Made by a program: the position numbers and the translations under genes
Origin: Clytia hemisphaerica
Lineage: Eukaryota; Cnidaria; Hydrozoa; Leptothecata; Clytiidae
Assembly: GCA_902728285.1 (NCBI GenBank)
Contig: CACVBU010001140.1
Coordinates: 40,713-104,712 of the forward strand
Direction: 5' to 3'
DNA length: 64,000 nucleotides
Part shown: positions 44,528 to 55,102 of the stretch, in pieces
Position numbering within the stretch: the first letter of the stretch is position 1
How the letters are laid out: each line of letters starts with the position of its first letter
Notes under the pieces: generated by a model
Told to the model about the DNA's origin: nothing
The model's database searches: none
The model's input: the letters and a program-made list of their open reading frames with translations, nothing else

Positions 44528-45419
44528 GTAAAAATAATTTTTTTCATTTTACATCTAGAGTTTTTTTGCGAGATTTTAGTAGTAGGTATTATAATCATAG
44601 AGGTCGTATAATTAAGGATGTAATAGCCATGACATTCTTTTAATTTGATTAAGGTATCATCTTTGCAAAGGGAATAGGGACATTTTTAGCAAAAACATCG
44701 ATTTTTGAAGGTTAAAATGTTCTTAAGATGTTCTTATTTTCACTGCTTTGTGAGTATTTTTCTTAGAGTCCGTAGGTACTTGGGCAAAAAGGGGCACAGG
44801 GGTGTGATCCCGTCAGTCGGCAAGGGTAGTACCCCGGAACGTGTACCTACTACAAAGTTTGAAATAGAAATAAGAAATTTTCTTTATTGTTTTATATAGT
44901 GCATTTTTACTGGTATTCTTCGTTCTGCTGACTCAGCACATTACGTCATCAGCCAACATCAACAAATGTATAAAAAGGTGCAATGACGCTCAAGTAAAAT
45001 GTACCACTGGTCTCTTTGAAGATGAAAATGAGAGAAATTCGAAATGTTGGAATGCTTTCTGTAAATGTAAAGACGAATGTCCTAAAGTGTTTGATCAAAT
45101 TCCGACACCGACGCCGACGCCGTCAACGACACTAAGAAGACTCCCGCCTATGTTCAAATGGTACGATATTAGAAACAGTAGTCCGTTCAGTTTTTGGGGT
45201 AAATCATTGAAACGAAACAATCCTTGTCGAAAGAAATGTAGCGCAAATCAAGATCAATGTCTAGCCTTCTCACAATCATTCGGTGATCGCATGTCTTGTT
45301 TTCGAAGGAGAAGATTTTGTTTCAGAAAATGTAAAATCCCAAATTATATCAAAAGTTGTGATATCATAAATCTCATAACAGGTCGCCCATTTTGCAAGTA
45401 TCCCGGCTCTAGGGGCTAA
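44511..45419 (+). CDS. secreted protein with two six-cysteine modules
   Basis: Exon 1 is the 17 nt ATGATGCTGAAAAGCGG (44511-44527), donor GG|GTAAAA. The intron is 44528-44899 (372 bp), acceptor TATATAG|T. Exon 2 is 44900-45419. Joined they give 178 codons plus stop, in frame. A signal peptide runs to about residue 27 (hydrophobic AFLLVFFVLL, then THIxSSA type end). Module 1 is C-x3-C-x6-C-x14-C-x6-C-x3-C. A TPTPTPTP linker follows, then a basic stretch, then module 2, C-x3-C-x6-C-x12-C-x6-C-x3-C, and two more Cys near the end. It is presumably extracellular. Function unknown. It is paralogous to the gene at 47.8 kb in promoter, exon 1, intron and module 1. Confidence 0.85.
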
Positions 45420-45597
45420 TGGGATGCAGAGAATGACGAATTGAAAAGTTGAAAAGGTACAATTTTGAAAACATTGAATATTTTTATTAAGCTTTTGAAT
45501 GAGGCGCTGGCTGGGATTGACTAAAAATAATGAATCTTGAAAGAAAATACGATATTCAAAACATCGGAGTCCAGTTTTTTTTCAAATAGTCTTGTTA

Positions 45598-45730
45598 CAG
45601 TGGAGTCTCTTTAAATCGAACCTCGATAATTCGAATGTCTCCTTAATTCGAACAAGATTTCTGGGCTGGAAGTTTGAAATGCCGTATAAACCATACTCCT
45701 ATCAATGTTCGAGTTATGGAGACTCCACTA
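45598..45730. mobile_element. pogo/Tigger-type MITE (133 bp)
   Basis: Left CAGTGGAGTCTCTTTAAATC and right GTTATGGAGACTCCAC are inverted, and TA lies on both sides. TCGAAC/GTTCGA motifs are internal. Class from general knowledge of such ends; not verified. Confidence 0.72.
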
Positions 45731-45768
45731 ATATTTTTGTTAATAAATTTGACAGACATGGAAACCAA

Positions 45769-45927
45769 TACACCTTTTCGACCGTAGCCACCAATTGCCA
45801 CGCGGGCATTTTTTTGTCCACTTTATCCCACTAAAACCGTCCCAGTCCTTTTTCCCCACCTATAGACAATAGAAAAATGTGTCAAAAAAAATTAAATAAT
45901 TAAGTAGACTACGGTCGAAAAAGAGTA
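45769..45927. mobile_element. MITE with ACACCTTTTCGACC ends, copy 2
   Basis: Left TACACCTTTTCGACCGTAG and right CTACGGTCGAAAAAGAGTA are inverted. The interior CCACTAAAACCGTCCCAGTC matches the reverse complement of the copy at 37473-37675. Confidence 0.78.
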
Positions 45928-46621
45928 TGAAAAAACTGTTTAACTTAATATAATTTTTGTAGATGCTTTTCTGCTCTGCTTGATTGATTGTAATTGTTTA
46001 TACAGTCTGTCCCGTAAAAAGCGGACAAATTTTTATATAAAGTAAAATCCTTATAATTTATGCCAAATTTTATGACTTGTATACTTAATATTTTTATCTC
46101 AAAAACCTACTCAATAATCTTGGGAATTGAATATCTATTGACAATACAAAGAAATTGTAATCCGCCCAGTTTAGGTGTATTCTATACCCAGTCTAGGTGT
46201 CATAGGTTGAGTTTGACGCGAAGTGAGATGGTTTCGAAGAGCTTTGCATTGTAGGTCAATAGGTCTTTTTCCTACTATACCATTTACCCTCGAAAAGGGT
46301 TCATTTTGACGCCTCTGTCTCACAGCCCCGCTAAGAGGGGCTTTTTCTCACAGTTGGGATGAAAATTTCTTTCGAAATCTCAATGGCGATTGTTTTAAAA
46401 TGCAATTCTTTTCCTTGAGTTTTGAAGTTAGTTTCTCACCGGGGACTAAGTTTTGGCAAAAATTTTTCATTTTAGGTGGGGGTGGGGGTCCCACTTGTTG
46501 TGTGATACGGGTTGTATTATGTCTAATGAAGTTAACCAATGGTCAATCTTGTCTAATTCAAGAAAATGCTAACACCTGTTCTTCTTTCTTCTGAAAATCT
46601 TTACCTTTTTTTACTCAAATA

Positions 46622-46800
46622 GAATATGCTATAGTCTAAGACAAATCACCATCTAAGAAATAAGCCCAAAGCCAAAGAAATTTCGCAAACGGGCTTTTTG
46701 CCGAAAAGAGTTTACAGTCGGTAGAGTTTGCCAGTCGAAACTCTCCCCCGTTTTTTTTCCGTATACCGCCATAACACCACCCCGCCATATTTTCCCACCT
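46622..46800 (+). repeat. dispersed repeat, partner of 32775-32960
   Basis: The blocks TATAGTCTAAGACAAATCAC, GAGTTTACAGTCGGTAGAGT and TTTGCCAGTCG match the minus strand of 32775-32960. Confidence 0.65.
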
Positions 46801-46804
46801 TTAC

Positions 46805-46972
46805 ACTCATTGTAGGACTTTTATTATATTCGAATCTTTCTATAATTCGAACTTATTCCCAGTCCTCGTAAAGGAGAAACTTTTATAATGTACATTCCAT
46901 AACTCGGTTCTCTCTGAGATTCGAACAAACAATTTCCCGTTTGAGTTTGGATTAGCGAGAATCAACTGTATA
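46805..46972. mobile_element. degenerate pogo/Tigger-type MITE
   Basis: It has TTCGAATCTTTCTATAATTC and TTCGAAC on the left, and CATAACTCGGTTCTCTC, GATTCGAAC and GAGAATCAACTGTA on the right. Ends are imperfectly inverted. Similar to 45598-45730 and 33231-33785. Confidence 0.5.
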
Positions 46973-47253
46973 TTTTCTCTTTTTGGAGAGGAGAGGTTTA
47001 AGATGATTGTCCTCCCCCGACGAGAACACTACTATACTGTGCCACATTTTATCGTATCTTTGTTGTAATTTTTGAAAATTAAAAAGCTTGTAAATTAAAT
47101 ATGATATCACTTTTATCTAAAAACAAATTCTTTAACCCTTTTCCAGACAAATTTGAGTTTATATACCGGAGGATATCAAAGGCAACGATAGGAGAATTCG
47201 ACGCAAAGCAAAGTCGATACTTGATGTATGACTCGCCTTTGCTCACCTACACA

Positions 47254-47439
47254 GACGACGGTATTAGCGAGGTTAAGCAAGTGTTTATCTAGACCGTTCA
47301 ATGCGATATCGTTGGCCTGTACATAAGATTTCACTTGCATGGTTTGCTTTGTCAAGTTATGTACAGGCCTACGATATCACATTGAACGGTTAAATAAACA
47401 CTTGCTTAACCTCGCTATTTTGATGTTTTTGCCGTCGTC
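47254..47439. repeat. foldback hairpin between the two paralogues
   Basis: Arms 47254-47326 and 47357-47439 pair: GACGACGG, TAGCGAGGTTAAGCAAGTGT, ACCGTTCAATG, GATATCGT and GGCCTGTACATAA against their complements. The loop is about 30 bp. A small insertion lies in the right arm. It may be a foldback element or an inverted duplication. Confidence 0.85.
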
Positions 47440-47687
47440 AAGTAAAGTGGACGGTGATTTGGACGGCATGTCAACTTTGCTCTACACCGTCTCCTTCGAT
47501 TTATTTCGAATACATGCTCGCTTGTATGAGAAAGGATCATGTGGTGTAATCTAGGTCTTTCGGCACTGTTGGCAAAAGACTTTCAAGCCTACATGATATA
47601 ATGTCTCATAATGTTTCATTTTCCGTGTGTATTTTGTCTGTTACGCATTTCCTTTGGTCGACATCTCCATCGAGTCCAAATAAATAG

Positions 47688-47694
47688 TATAAAG
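47688..47694 (+). promoter_or_regulatory. candidate TATA box (TATAAAG)
   Basis: TATAAAG about 158 bp before the ATG at 47846, inside the region conserved with the 44.5-kb paralogue. The paralogue has a diverged AATAGGAAAG here. Weak evidence for the core promoter. Confidence 0.35.
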
Positions 47695-47845
47695 CCTTTG
47701 TTTGGTCTTGGTTGTTGTGATAATAAGAAAGTTTACGAATATACGAATTGACTTGATTATCGACATGTTAAACTAGTGAAGGTATGAGATGTAGTGGTTG
47801 ATTTATATGATTTTTATATAAAGCACGCGTGTTGATAAGGTTAAA

Positions 47846-49983
47846 ATGATCTCGAAAAGCAGGTAAGAATACTTATTTCAATCAGGGATATGTAATAGCG
47901 AAGCTGGATGAAGGACGAGAATTCCTTAGCGGATTGCTTCTTTGTCTTTTCTATTGTAAACTGTTCATAATAGAAATCCATCTCTGTCCCCTTGAGTGTT
48001 TATAAGAAAATTTTATAAGAAAAATGAAGCAGACAAAGTATTCATGCAGTACGTCTGTACATATTTTGCTATGATGTTCCCACTTTTCATCAAAATAATA
48101 TTTGCAGAAGATACCCCAAAAGCTTCTTTGTAAATGACATCTAATTTTATCAGTGTGTGTTATAAATTTGAGAAGCTTTCATGATTCCTCTTTAAAATTT
48201 TGGATGTAAATATTTTTACAAATATTGTTTCAATTGACTTTTTTCCATAATCAGACATACCGACTCGCTATCTGAAAATATCAGCTAGAAAGTGATGCAC
48301 CCCGCGGTGTAGCGCGGTATTTCAAATGAAAAAGTGATATTTATAATCTTACAGAAGAAATTTCTTATAACTTTACTAATGAAAACAATGTTTTTCTTTT
48401 TTTTTTTAATTGTCATTCGCCAATGTTTTACAGACCCTCTTAATAATCAAAAGTTTTTAATCGTGAAGGATAAATACAGAAGCAAAAAAATCCAAATTTC
48501 ACGAGTTTGTCATTAAAAAAGTTAATTTTCATTTCAAATTTTAATGTCAGGGTACAGAGACAGAACAAGGCTTTTTCAAAAGTGCGTTATCCAGCTCCGC
48601 TATTACATATCCCTGTTTCAATTAACGTGAAGTTTTTTGACTTGGGAACTTACCTTGTCTGTACACAAACCCGATATCTACGGCTAATTTCAAAATTCAT
48701 TGCCGTAGAGGGTCTGTTGTCATTGTCATTGTCGTACATTGTACTACGCTACGATAATCGTGAGATACACTCTGGTACAGAGTAGAACTTACCCAGACTC
48801 AAAATTTCAGAAAAAAACTCTTACCTCAACATACAAAGTTTATTCTAAAATTTTAGAGTCTGGTGCAACTAAAAAAGTCTGATACAATTTTGAATGACAC
48901 AGTCTGTGAGTGAACCCTTGTTGACAGAATCTCAAAACTTTGGAAACCCAGGCAGACACACATAATAACTTACCATAAAACCTTTTACAAACTCAATAAA
49001 CTTTCAAAACTACTTAAACTATATCCAAACGTCAGCCACAATCATAAAGGCTCATTCCATCAGCCATTTTGTTTAGAAATAAACCTGTGTTTTCAATTTC
49101 ATTTGTTTATCTTTTTTTTTGTCAGCTTTTTCCATAAATTATGCGCGCGCATCGAGAAATATCGAAAACCCTGCAAAAATTCCGCTCAGTGACTGGGCGC
49201 GTACTGACCAATTAGATACACTCGCATATGCAGGGACAAATATCCCTGCAGAGGAGTTGGTTGGACCAGACCGTAAACCAGAGACAAGATTATAAAAAAA
49301 CTAGATGATGAAATAGTTTACGGTCTGGGTATCCAGGCTAGAACTTACCGTAAGTCACTGCTTTCACATTGAAAATTTGCTGTATTTGTGGACAATGGGT
49401 CATTGCCGGTTGCCCATATGATAGCCATTGGAATGACAGTCTTTTAATTTTACATGCTTAAACGGCAGTCATCTTGGCAAAGGGAGGAGGGGAATGCTCT
49501 CATTTAGCTTAAGTTCTAATGATTGTCATCTTTTTGTGTTATAGTGCCTTATTACTGGTATTCTTCATACTGCTGACTCAGCACATTGTATCATCAGCAA
49601 ACATCAACAAATGTATAAAAAAGTGCAACGACGCTCAAGTGAAATGTACTACTGGTCCCTTTCAAGATGAAAGTGAGAGAAATTCGAAATGTTGGAATGC
49701 TTTCGGTAAATGTAAAGATGAATGCCCTAAAGTGTTTGATCAAATTCTGACACCGACGCCGACGCCGACACCGTCATCTAAAAGACGCGCGATCTTGATG
49801 AAAAAAGGGTCAAATATCAGAAAAAATTCGATCCGTTGGAATGTTGGTAAAAAGCACTTGAAGGGGAAGGAGTTAGGGAACAATTCTGGTCGAGGAGTTG
49901 TTACTTGCTTCGTTGGAGTTGGGAAGTGGCAAGTAGCTTTAGTTGAGATATTGAAAAAATTACTGGCAACCGAAAAAGAATAA
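47846..49983 (+). CDS. secreted protein with one six-cysteine module
   Basis: Exon 1 is the 17 nt ATGATCTCGAAAAGCAG (47846-47862), donor AG|GTAAGA. The intron is 47863-49544 (1682 bp), acceptor GTTATAG|T. Exon 2 is 49545-49983. Joined length is 151 codons plus stop, in frame. An ATG at 49519 is in frame with exon 2 but lies in the acceptor tract, so I prefer the spliced start. The signal peptide and module 1 (C-x3-C-x6-C-x14-C-x6-C-x3-C) nearly match the 44.5-kb paralogue. After the TPTPTPTP linker the two diverge: here a basic, Gly/Lys-rich tail with one Cys replaces module 2. The intron is longer than in the paralogue because it holds a MITE (48794-49340). AATAAA overlaps the stop (49979-49984) and recurs at 50175. 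Confidence 0.83.
48794..49340. mobile_element. MITE copy 2, inside an intron
   Basis: Diverged copy of 303-829 in the same orientation. The direct 9-mer GAACTTACC flanks it (48785-48793 and 49341-49349). The right end GGTATCCAGGCTA is intact. The left end lacks the first ~13 bp seen in copy 1 and starts at CAGACTCAAAATTTCAG. It lies within the intron of the 47.8-kb gene. Confidence 0.75.
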
Positions 49984-50430
49984 ACATACATCAAAAGTAC
50001 GATTTTGAAAGTAAATGTAATATGAGAGTAATGTATAACACATATAACACATATAATACATATAACACCTTATTTCCCTTAAACACGTGCGCTGAGAGCA
50101 TGAAAAGCCATTTCCACCGTCAATTCATATCCATTTAGATTTCCTGCATCACATTGAGTATAAATATAATTCTTAATAAAATGACCTGAGAACCATTATA
50201 TTTTACAATGCCATCAACATTTTTAAAAAAAGTGTCAATTCCAATATTGGAATATTCTTGTTTTCAAAACAGAAGTTTATGTTTCCGAATAGTCCAGGGA
50301 GAGTGTGCTAAAAATGAATACAATTGTGCATTTTTGACTAGAAAGCATGAAATTTGGTACAGTGGTACCTTAGGGGGTAAGAAATATTTTAAGCCTCTGA
50401 CCCACTTCGGGAACACCTGTTTGTGTATTT

Positions 50431-50930
50431 TACAGACCAGAATGCCTCCCAGGGAAGAAAAAAAATTTTTATCTTCAAAGCATGTCATATGATATATCGT
50501 TGGAAAGGTTTTCTCACACTGATTCTAAAAAACAAATGGACTGGGTCCGAGTTATGGGCTACTGAAGTAATTTACAGACCAGTCTGCATGCCCGAAAAAA
50601 TTTTTTATTTTTGTTCCAAAACATTTCATATCATATACCGTTGGAAAGGTTTTTTCACACTGATTATAAAAATCATCATGATATGTATCTCAAAATGGAC
50701 TGGGTCCGTGAAATAAGCCATAGGAGTAATTTACAGACCAGAACGGCTCCCGCGCATACAAAAAAATATTTTTATCTCCAAACCATGGCATACCATATAC
50801 CATTGGAAAGGTATTTTTACACTGATTCCAAAAAACATCACAACACGCATCTCAAAATGGACTGGGTTCGAGTTATAAGCCATGGGAGTATTTTACAGAC
50901 CAGAATGGCTCATGGTCCATAACTCGGACC
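50431..50930 (+). repeat. ~160-bp tandem repeat, three units and a partial
   Basis: Units begin at TACAGACCAG near 50431, 50573, 50732 and 50894 (142, 159, 162 bp). Each has a form of CATATACC(A/G)TTGGAAAGGT, CACTGATT and ATGGACTGGGTCCGAG. Short ORFs in all units reflect the repeat. A related CATTGGAAAGATAAT motif occurs at 55103-55415. Confidence 0.85.
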
Positions 50931-50989
50931 TAGTCCATAATTTCGAAAAAAAATATCACTCCAAAACAAAGAAATGGTTAGATTCAATC

Positions 50990-52900
50990 CGTTGTCAAAG
51001 ATACGATTCATATTTTAAGGCTTCACTTTTTCTTACTTGAGAAAGGTTAGAGATTCGCTTCTAGCCCTTTGGGCTTATCTTCATTGCGTGATACCGTACT
51101 TTTGATAAGCGTTATCAAAATCATAAAACAGCGAAGTAAAACGACTGGGTTTAAGTCTGGGTTAAAATCACTGACCATTAAAAACACCGGACCTCAGATA
51201 TCATACCCTTTTACACACTAGAAATGACTACACTACTTACAGATTTCTCGTGGAAGTGTGTCCAGTTTTGAAGTCGACTAGTTCAACATGTTGTTTTCAA
51301 ATTTATCTTGGATTTTCGAACGTAAGAATTTCAAAACATTTGAATTGTGCTGTTGACGACCAAAATTGAAAACATAATGGCAGACTAGTTAGCTCTAAAT
51401 TCGGGCAAGCTTCCTATATACGGGTAGCCCAATCCAATCAAGTAGTTAGATCAGTGCCCTTCAGTGCCCCTGACCAAGCTATATCCGCCATCTTTGGAAT
51501 TTTTTAAGTCATACCCGTAAAGCCATTGTAATGTTGAAACTTTGCCCGTTGACAAACGGGGCTAAATCAGTAGTCTGCAAGAGCAAAGTAGATCTAGCGC
51601 TCTCGATGCGGGTACCACTTTCAAAAAGACTCAATGCAAAATTTCTTTTGATAATTCTGCTTTTTCAGCATGAAAAAGAATATCTTTAACAGTTTAACTT
51701 TTGTAATTTTTCTATAGAAGTTTTTTGTTCTGCTTAATTTTTATGGTTTTTACTTATAGTAAAAATGTTAAATGTATGTATTAAGAATTTTGAAATATAT
51801 TGAACTATATCGAAAAATTGCAACAAAAAAATGAAAAATCCACTGTTAGAGAGTGACGACTTGAGGCTTTTTTGAATCTTTAAGATAACATTTTTCTATT
51901 TTGCAGAAGCAAAGTTTTCGAATTTCAAGAATGGAATCTATTCACTGAGATTAATTCGCTCCTAATTCTGGTATTTGCGTTCTGTTTCTTTCCTTTACAA
52001 GTTTCCTCACATTGATTTGTTGAGTACCGCCCCAACCCCTCCCCCCCCCCCCGGTGGAGAAGGTAAAATTGTGATCAGCAATGCACGAAAATACACATCA
52101 ATAAGAACCACCTTCTTGTTGCTGAGATGGAATCATGTTTAGAAAGGACGCGCTCGGTGTCAATCCCAATGTAAGACGAAGTTTTAACCTAAGATTTCGA
52201 CACAATTAAAGAATTTCAGCAAAAAGTGGAGGAAACTTTCAACACAGAAGTGTAAAAATTACAAAAACTTTTAGCCATGAATCATAATAAATGCTTCACT
52301 TCATCTTTCGGTGTAAACTTTGTTGGATATAATTTTCTTAAAATTTCATTTTTGGAAAAGATTGACCTTTTATTTTTTGTTCCCTAGATTTTTCTATATT
52401 TATATTATCATACACGCCTTTTTTATAAGAACCAGTAAATTTTGGTTGAGGCCGAGCTGGTTTAATTTTTTGAAAATTTTCAGACTTCTTACAATGTTCT
52501 TAATTTCTTTATTTAAAAACTTAACATGGGTTTAAATTCTGTTGAATTAAAATCGGTACTCCCTTAGTAATTTCTGAAATCTGGGGCTCAAGATTGTTCT
52601 TAATTTGTTCATAGGTTTTGGTCAATTTTCAGGCTTTTGTTCTTATAAAATTGTTCGTATAAAAAAGCGCATACGCGGAAATTTTTTCGTTTTCTTGCAA
52701 ATTTTTGACTCTGTTGGAAAACTTGGAATGTTGTTAGTTCACAGTCCGTGACGCATTTCATGATTTTTTTAAGGCTCTTTATAAACAAGAAAAATAACAT
52801 TATTCTCCACACTTTCGTTTACCGTGTAAACAGGTCTTTAGGATATAAATTTCTATGATTTTACACCCTATTTTACAAAAAGTACTACTGTTGCTGGGAC
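50990..52900. other. no gene recognised; partial SINE-like tail at 51018-51085
   Basis: 51018-51085 matches the tail of the repeat at 18055-18240 (GCTTCACTTTTTCTTACTTG, CTAGCCCTTTGGGCTT). The remainder, up to the next gene, is AT-rich with a C run at 52036-52052 and unsupported ORFs. Confidence 0.5.
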
Positions 52901-52916
52901 CAAGGAGAAGAAAAAA

Positions 52917-54915
52917 ATGGCACTCAAGCTAAGGTAATGAGTCTACTATATTTCAGTCTTAGAAAAATTTTCAAAACTTCGACCTACCTTCGACTTAGAG
53001 CCTTTTATCTATTTTATACGGTATAAATTCTGTATTGAAGAACTCGTTGAAGAAGGGAAACACCCCTGTCTCAGTGAAGGAAAATAAAAGAATTTCATCG
53101 GGTACTTACTTTTAATGACGTGAAAAAACTCAATAGGATGGTAAAATGTTTACCGCCAGACATCTTGATTAGGGAAAGGTTCTATTCTTCTTTAAGGGCG
53201 AGAGTATTGAGTTTTTGCTCTCCCAGCTGGCACACAACGTTTTTTCGACGTTCATCTAACGTTCACAACGTCCATATAACGTTAGATTAACGTTGAAACA
53301 ACGTTGTGTGCCAACTGGGCTCTTAAAGAAACCTGCAAATAAAACTCCATGTTCTTAATGTACTATTCAAACGTTTAGTATTTTAGCATCGTTACTGGTG
53401 GCATATTTGCTGATTCAGCATATATCATGCAGACTCGTTCCAGCCCCCTCATCTTCGACTTCGACACTTCCATCCAAGTCAGAGTATGTACCTGACCCAA
53501 TGGCGTCGAGAATCATGCCAACCCCAACACAATCACAAATTGTCCCTATACCTTACTCAACACGAGTTATGACAACTGAATTCGAAATTGATGATGGCAA
53601 AAGAACCGAAACTACATCCAGTGAAGCAAGCCCTGCTCGAAAAGCATCTACTGAAACAACAACAACTGAAGTCACAACCAGTGAAATGATGTCTACCGAA
53701 AATGTATCCACTGGAACGATATCACCACCCTTATCAGTGATTACCACTGAAATAAATACATATACTGAAATAACATCAACTGAAGTCACATCCAATGAGA
53801 CGACAACCGAAAATATAATCGCTGGGATGGTTCCCAGGGACGAGCTTGAATGTGTCGCATTTTGTCTTATTCTTCGAAAAACATCAAACCGAAAGACTGC
53901 TCAAGCATGTAAATACGAATGTTCACATAGATTCGTTCCCAGTCCCAAACCAACAGATTTTGACAAGTGTGAATCAGAATGTAAGGTAGAAAGAAAAAGG
54001 TGTGAAAACCCTGGCCCAGAAACTGAATTATTGGTCGATTGTGAAGAGGAAGATAGATTATGTAAAAGAACTTGTTTGGTACATTTCAAAGGAGATGGCT
54101 TTGAGAACAAATTCACCACGAATAATCCGTTGACCACAGATGAACACGAAAGTACAACTCCAGGAGATGAGTATGTGCAAACAACTGACGAATTATGTTT
54201 TACCGGATGTAAAGTCAAACAACGTATTTGCTTCACAATCAAAACTGAAGATTTCCAAGAAACTCTCCTGTGTATGCAAGCTTGTTCAGACACTTGCTTG
54301 CATCATTGTAAAGCGAAAAAAATTCCAGCCGTGAAGCCGACTACAAAAAGAATCCTTAGTACGTGTTTGACAGAGTGTAAAAAGGAGCAGGTTTCTTGTC
54401 TAGAAGTTGAATATCGCGACCCCATTATTTGTGTAAGAGCTTCAAATCTCTGCAAAGAAAAATGTAACCGAGCGACTACCATGTTGAAACGAACTAGTTC
54501 CGTAGTCAGGGGACTCGCGTTACAATCTTCCGGCAAGCTTCCACGATTAAAAATCTCTACCTCCGTATCTGACACCCGACAAGAGAAGCTAGGATCACTG
54601 CGATCGCTCAACCTTGTTGAATGGTTAACAAAAAGAAAAGGGCGGTCCTCGAAATCACCAATAAGTACAGCTACCTCAGAAAATGAAGAAAGATCATCCA
54701 CAGCAACACCACGCCTTTCAACGCCCTCATTCCACCAAAGTGTAGATTCAAACCCACTAGAAGAACAGTGCCTCGAACAATGCAGAAGAGAAAAGAGAAT
54801 TTGTTGGGTAGATTGGGAAGATTCTACCCTTTGTTTCCAACTCTTCAACTTGTGCAATGGGGATTGTAACTTTTTGTGTTGGCGGGGGGTAGAATTTAAG
54901 AATGAGGGGTACTAG
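52917..54915 (+). CDS. large secreted multi-module six-cysteine protein with mucin-like region
   Basis: Exon 1 is the 17 nt ATGGCACTCAAGCTAAG (52917-52933), donor AG|GTAATG. The intron is 52934-53378 (445 bp), acceptor GTTTAG|T. Exon 2 is 53379-54915. Joined length is 517 codons plus stop, in frame. The signal peptide is ILASLLVAYLLIQHISC-like, as in the paralogues. A Pro/Ser region and a long Thr/Ser/Glu-rich stretch (about 53580-53825) follow, probably O-glycosylated. Then come five cysteine modules: a reduced four-Cys one near 53850 (C-x3-C-x14-C-x3-C), then near 53968, 54196, 54363 and 54769, each C-x3-C-x6-C-x(9-13)-C-x6/7-C-x3-C. A Ser/Arg-rich spacer separates the last two. No transmembrane segment is evident. 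Likely an extracellular or mucus-associated protein; function unknown. Confidence 0.87.
53222..53320. mobile_element. palindromic AACGTT MITE, copy 5, inside an intron
   Basis: CCCAGCTGGCACACAACG on the left pairs with CGTTGTGTGCCAACTGGG on the right. It lies 58 bp before the exon 2 acceptor of the 52.9-kb gene. Confidence 0.85.
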
Positions 54916-55102
54916 TAAACTACTCGAACAAAAGTGTACCATAATTTGTGGAGTCAGTTAGGATAACAATTGTGCAAATCGTGACAAAATCGTAAAATTT
55001 TGCACAGTGGTCCAAAATGGTCTATAGATGAAAATTTTAAGGGGAGACAAGTGTCAAATGTCACCTGTCACTCCCTGTCAGCATTTGTTGACAAACAAAT
55101 AT

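Noticed and set aside
44705-44899. 64-codon frame before exon 2 of the 44.5-kb gene
   Set aside because: Lies within the proposed intron and runs into the acceptor in a different frame from the protein.
49519-49544. In-frame ATG at 49519 as the start of the 47.8-kb gene
   Set aside because: It lies in the pyrimidine-rich acceptor region, the paralogue has no ATG there, and the 17-nt first exon at 47846 fits all four genes.
53553-54857. Long minus-strand frames (80, 130 and 184 codons) opposite the large gene
   Set aside because: They are shadows of the plus-strand coding exon; no signal peptide, splice sites or domain of their own.
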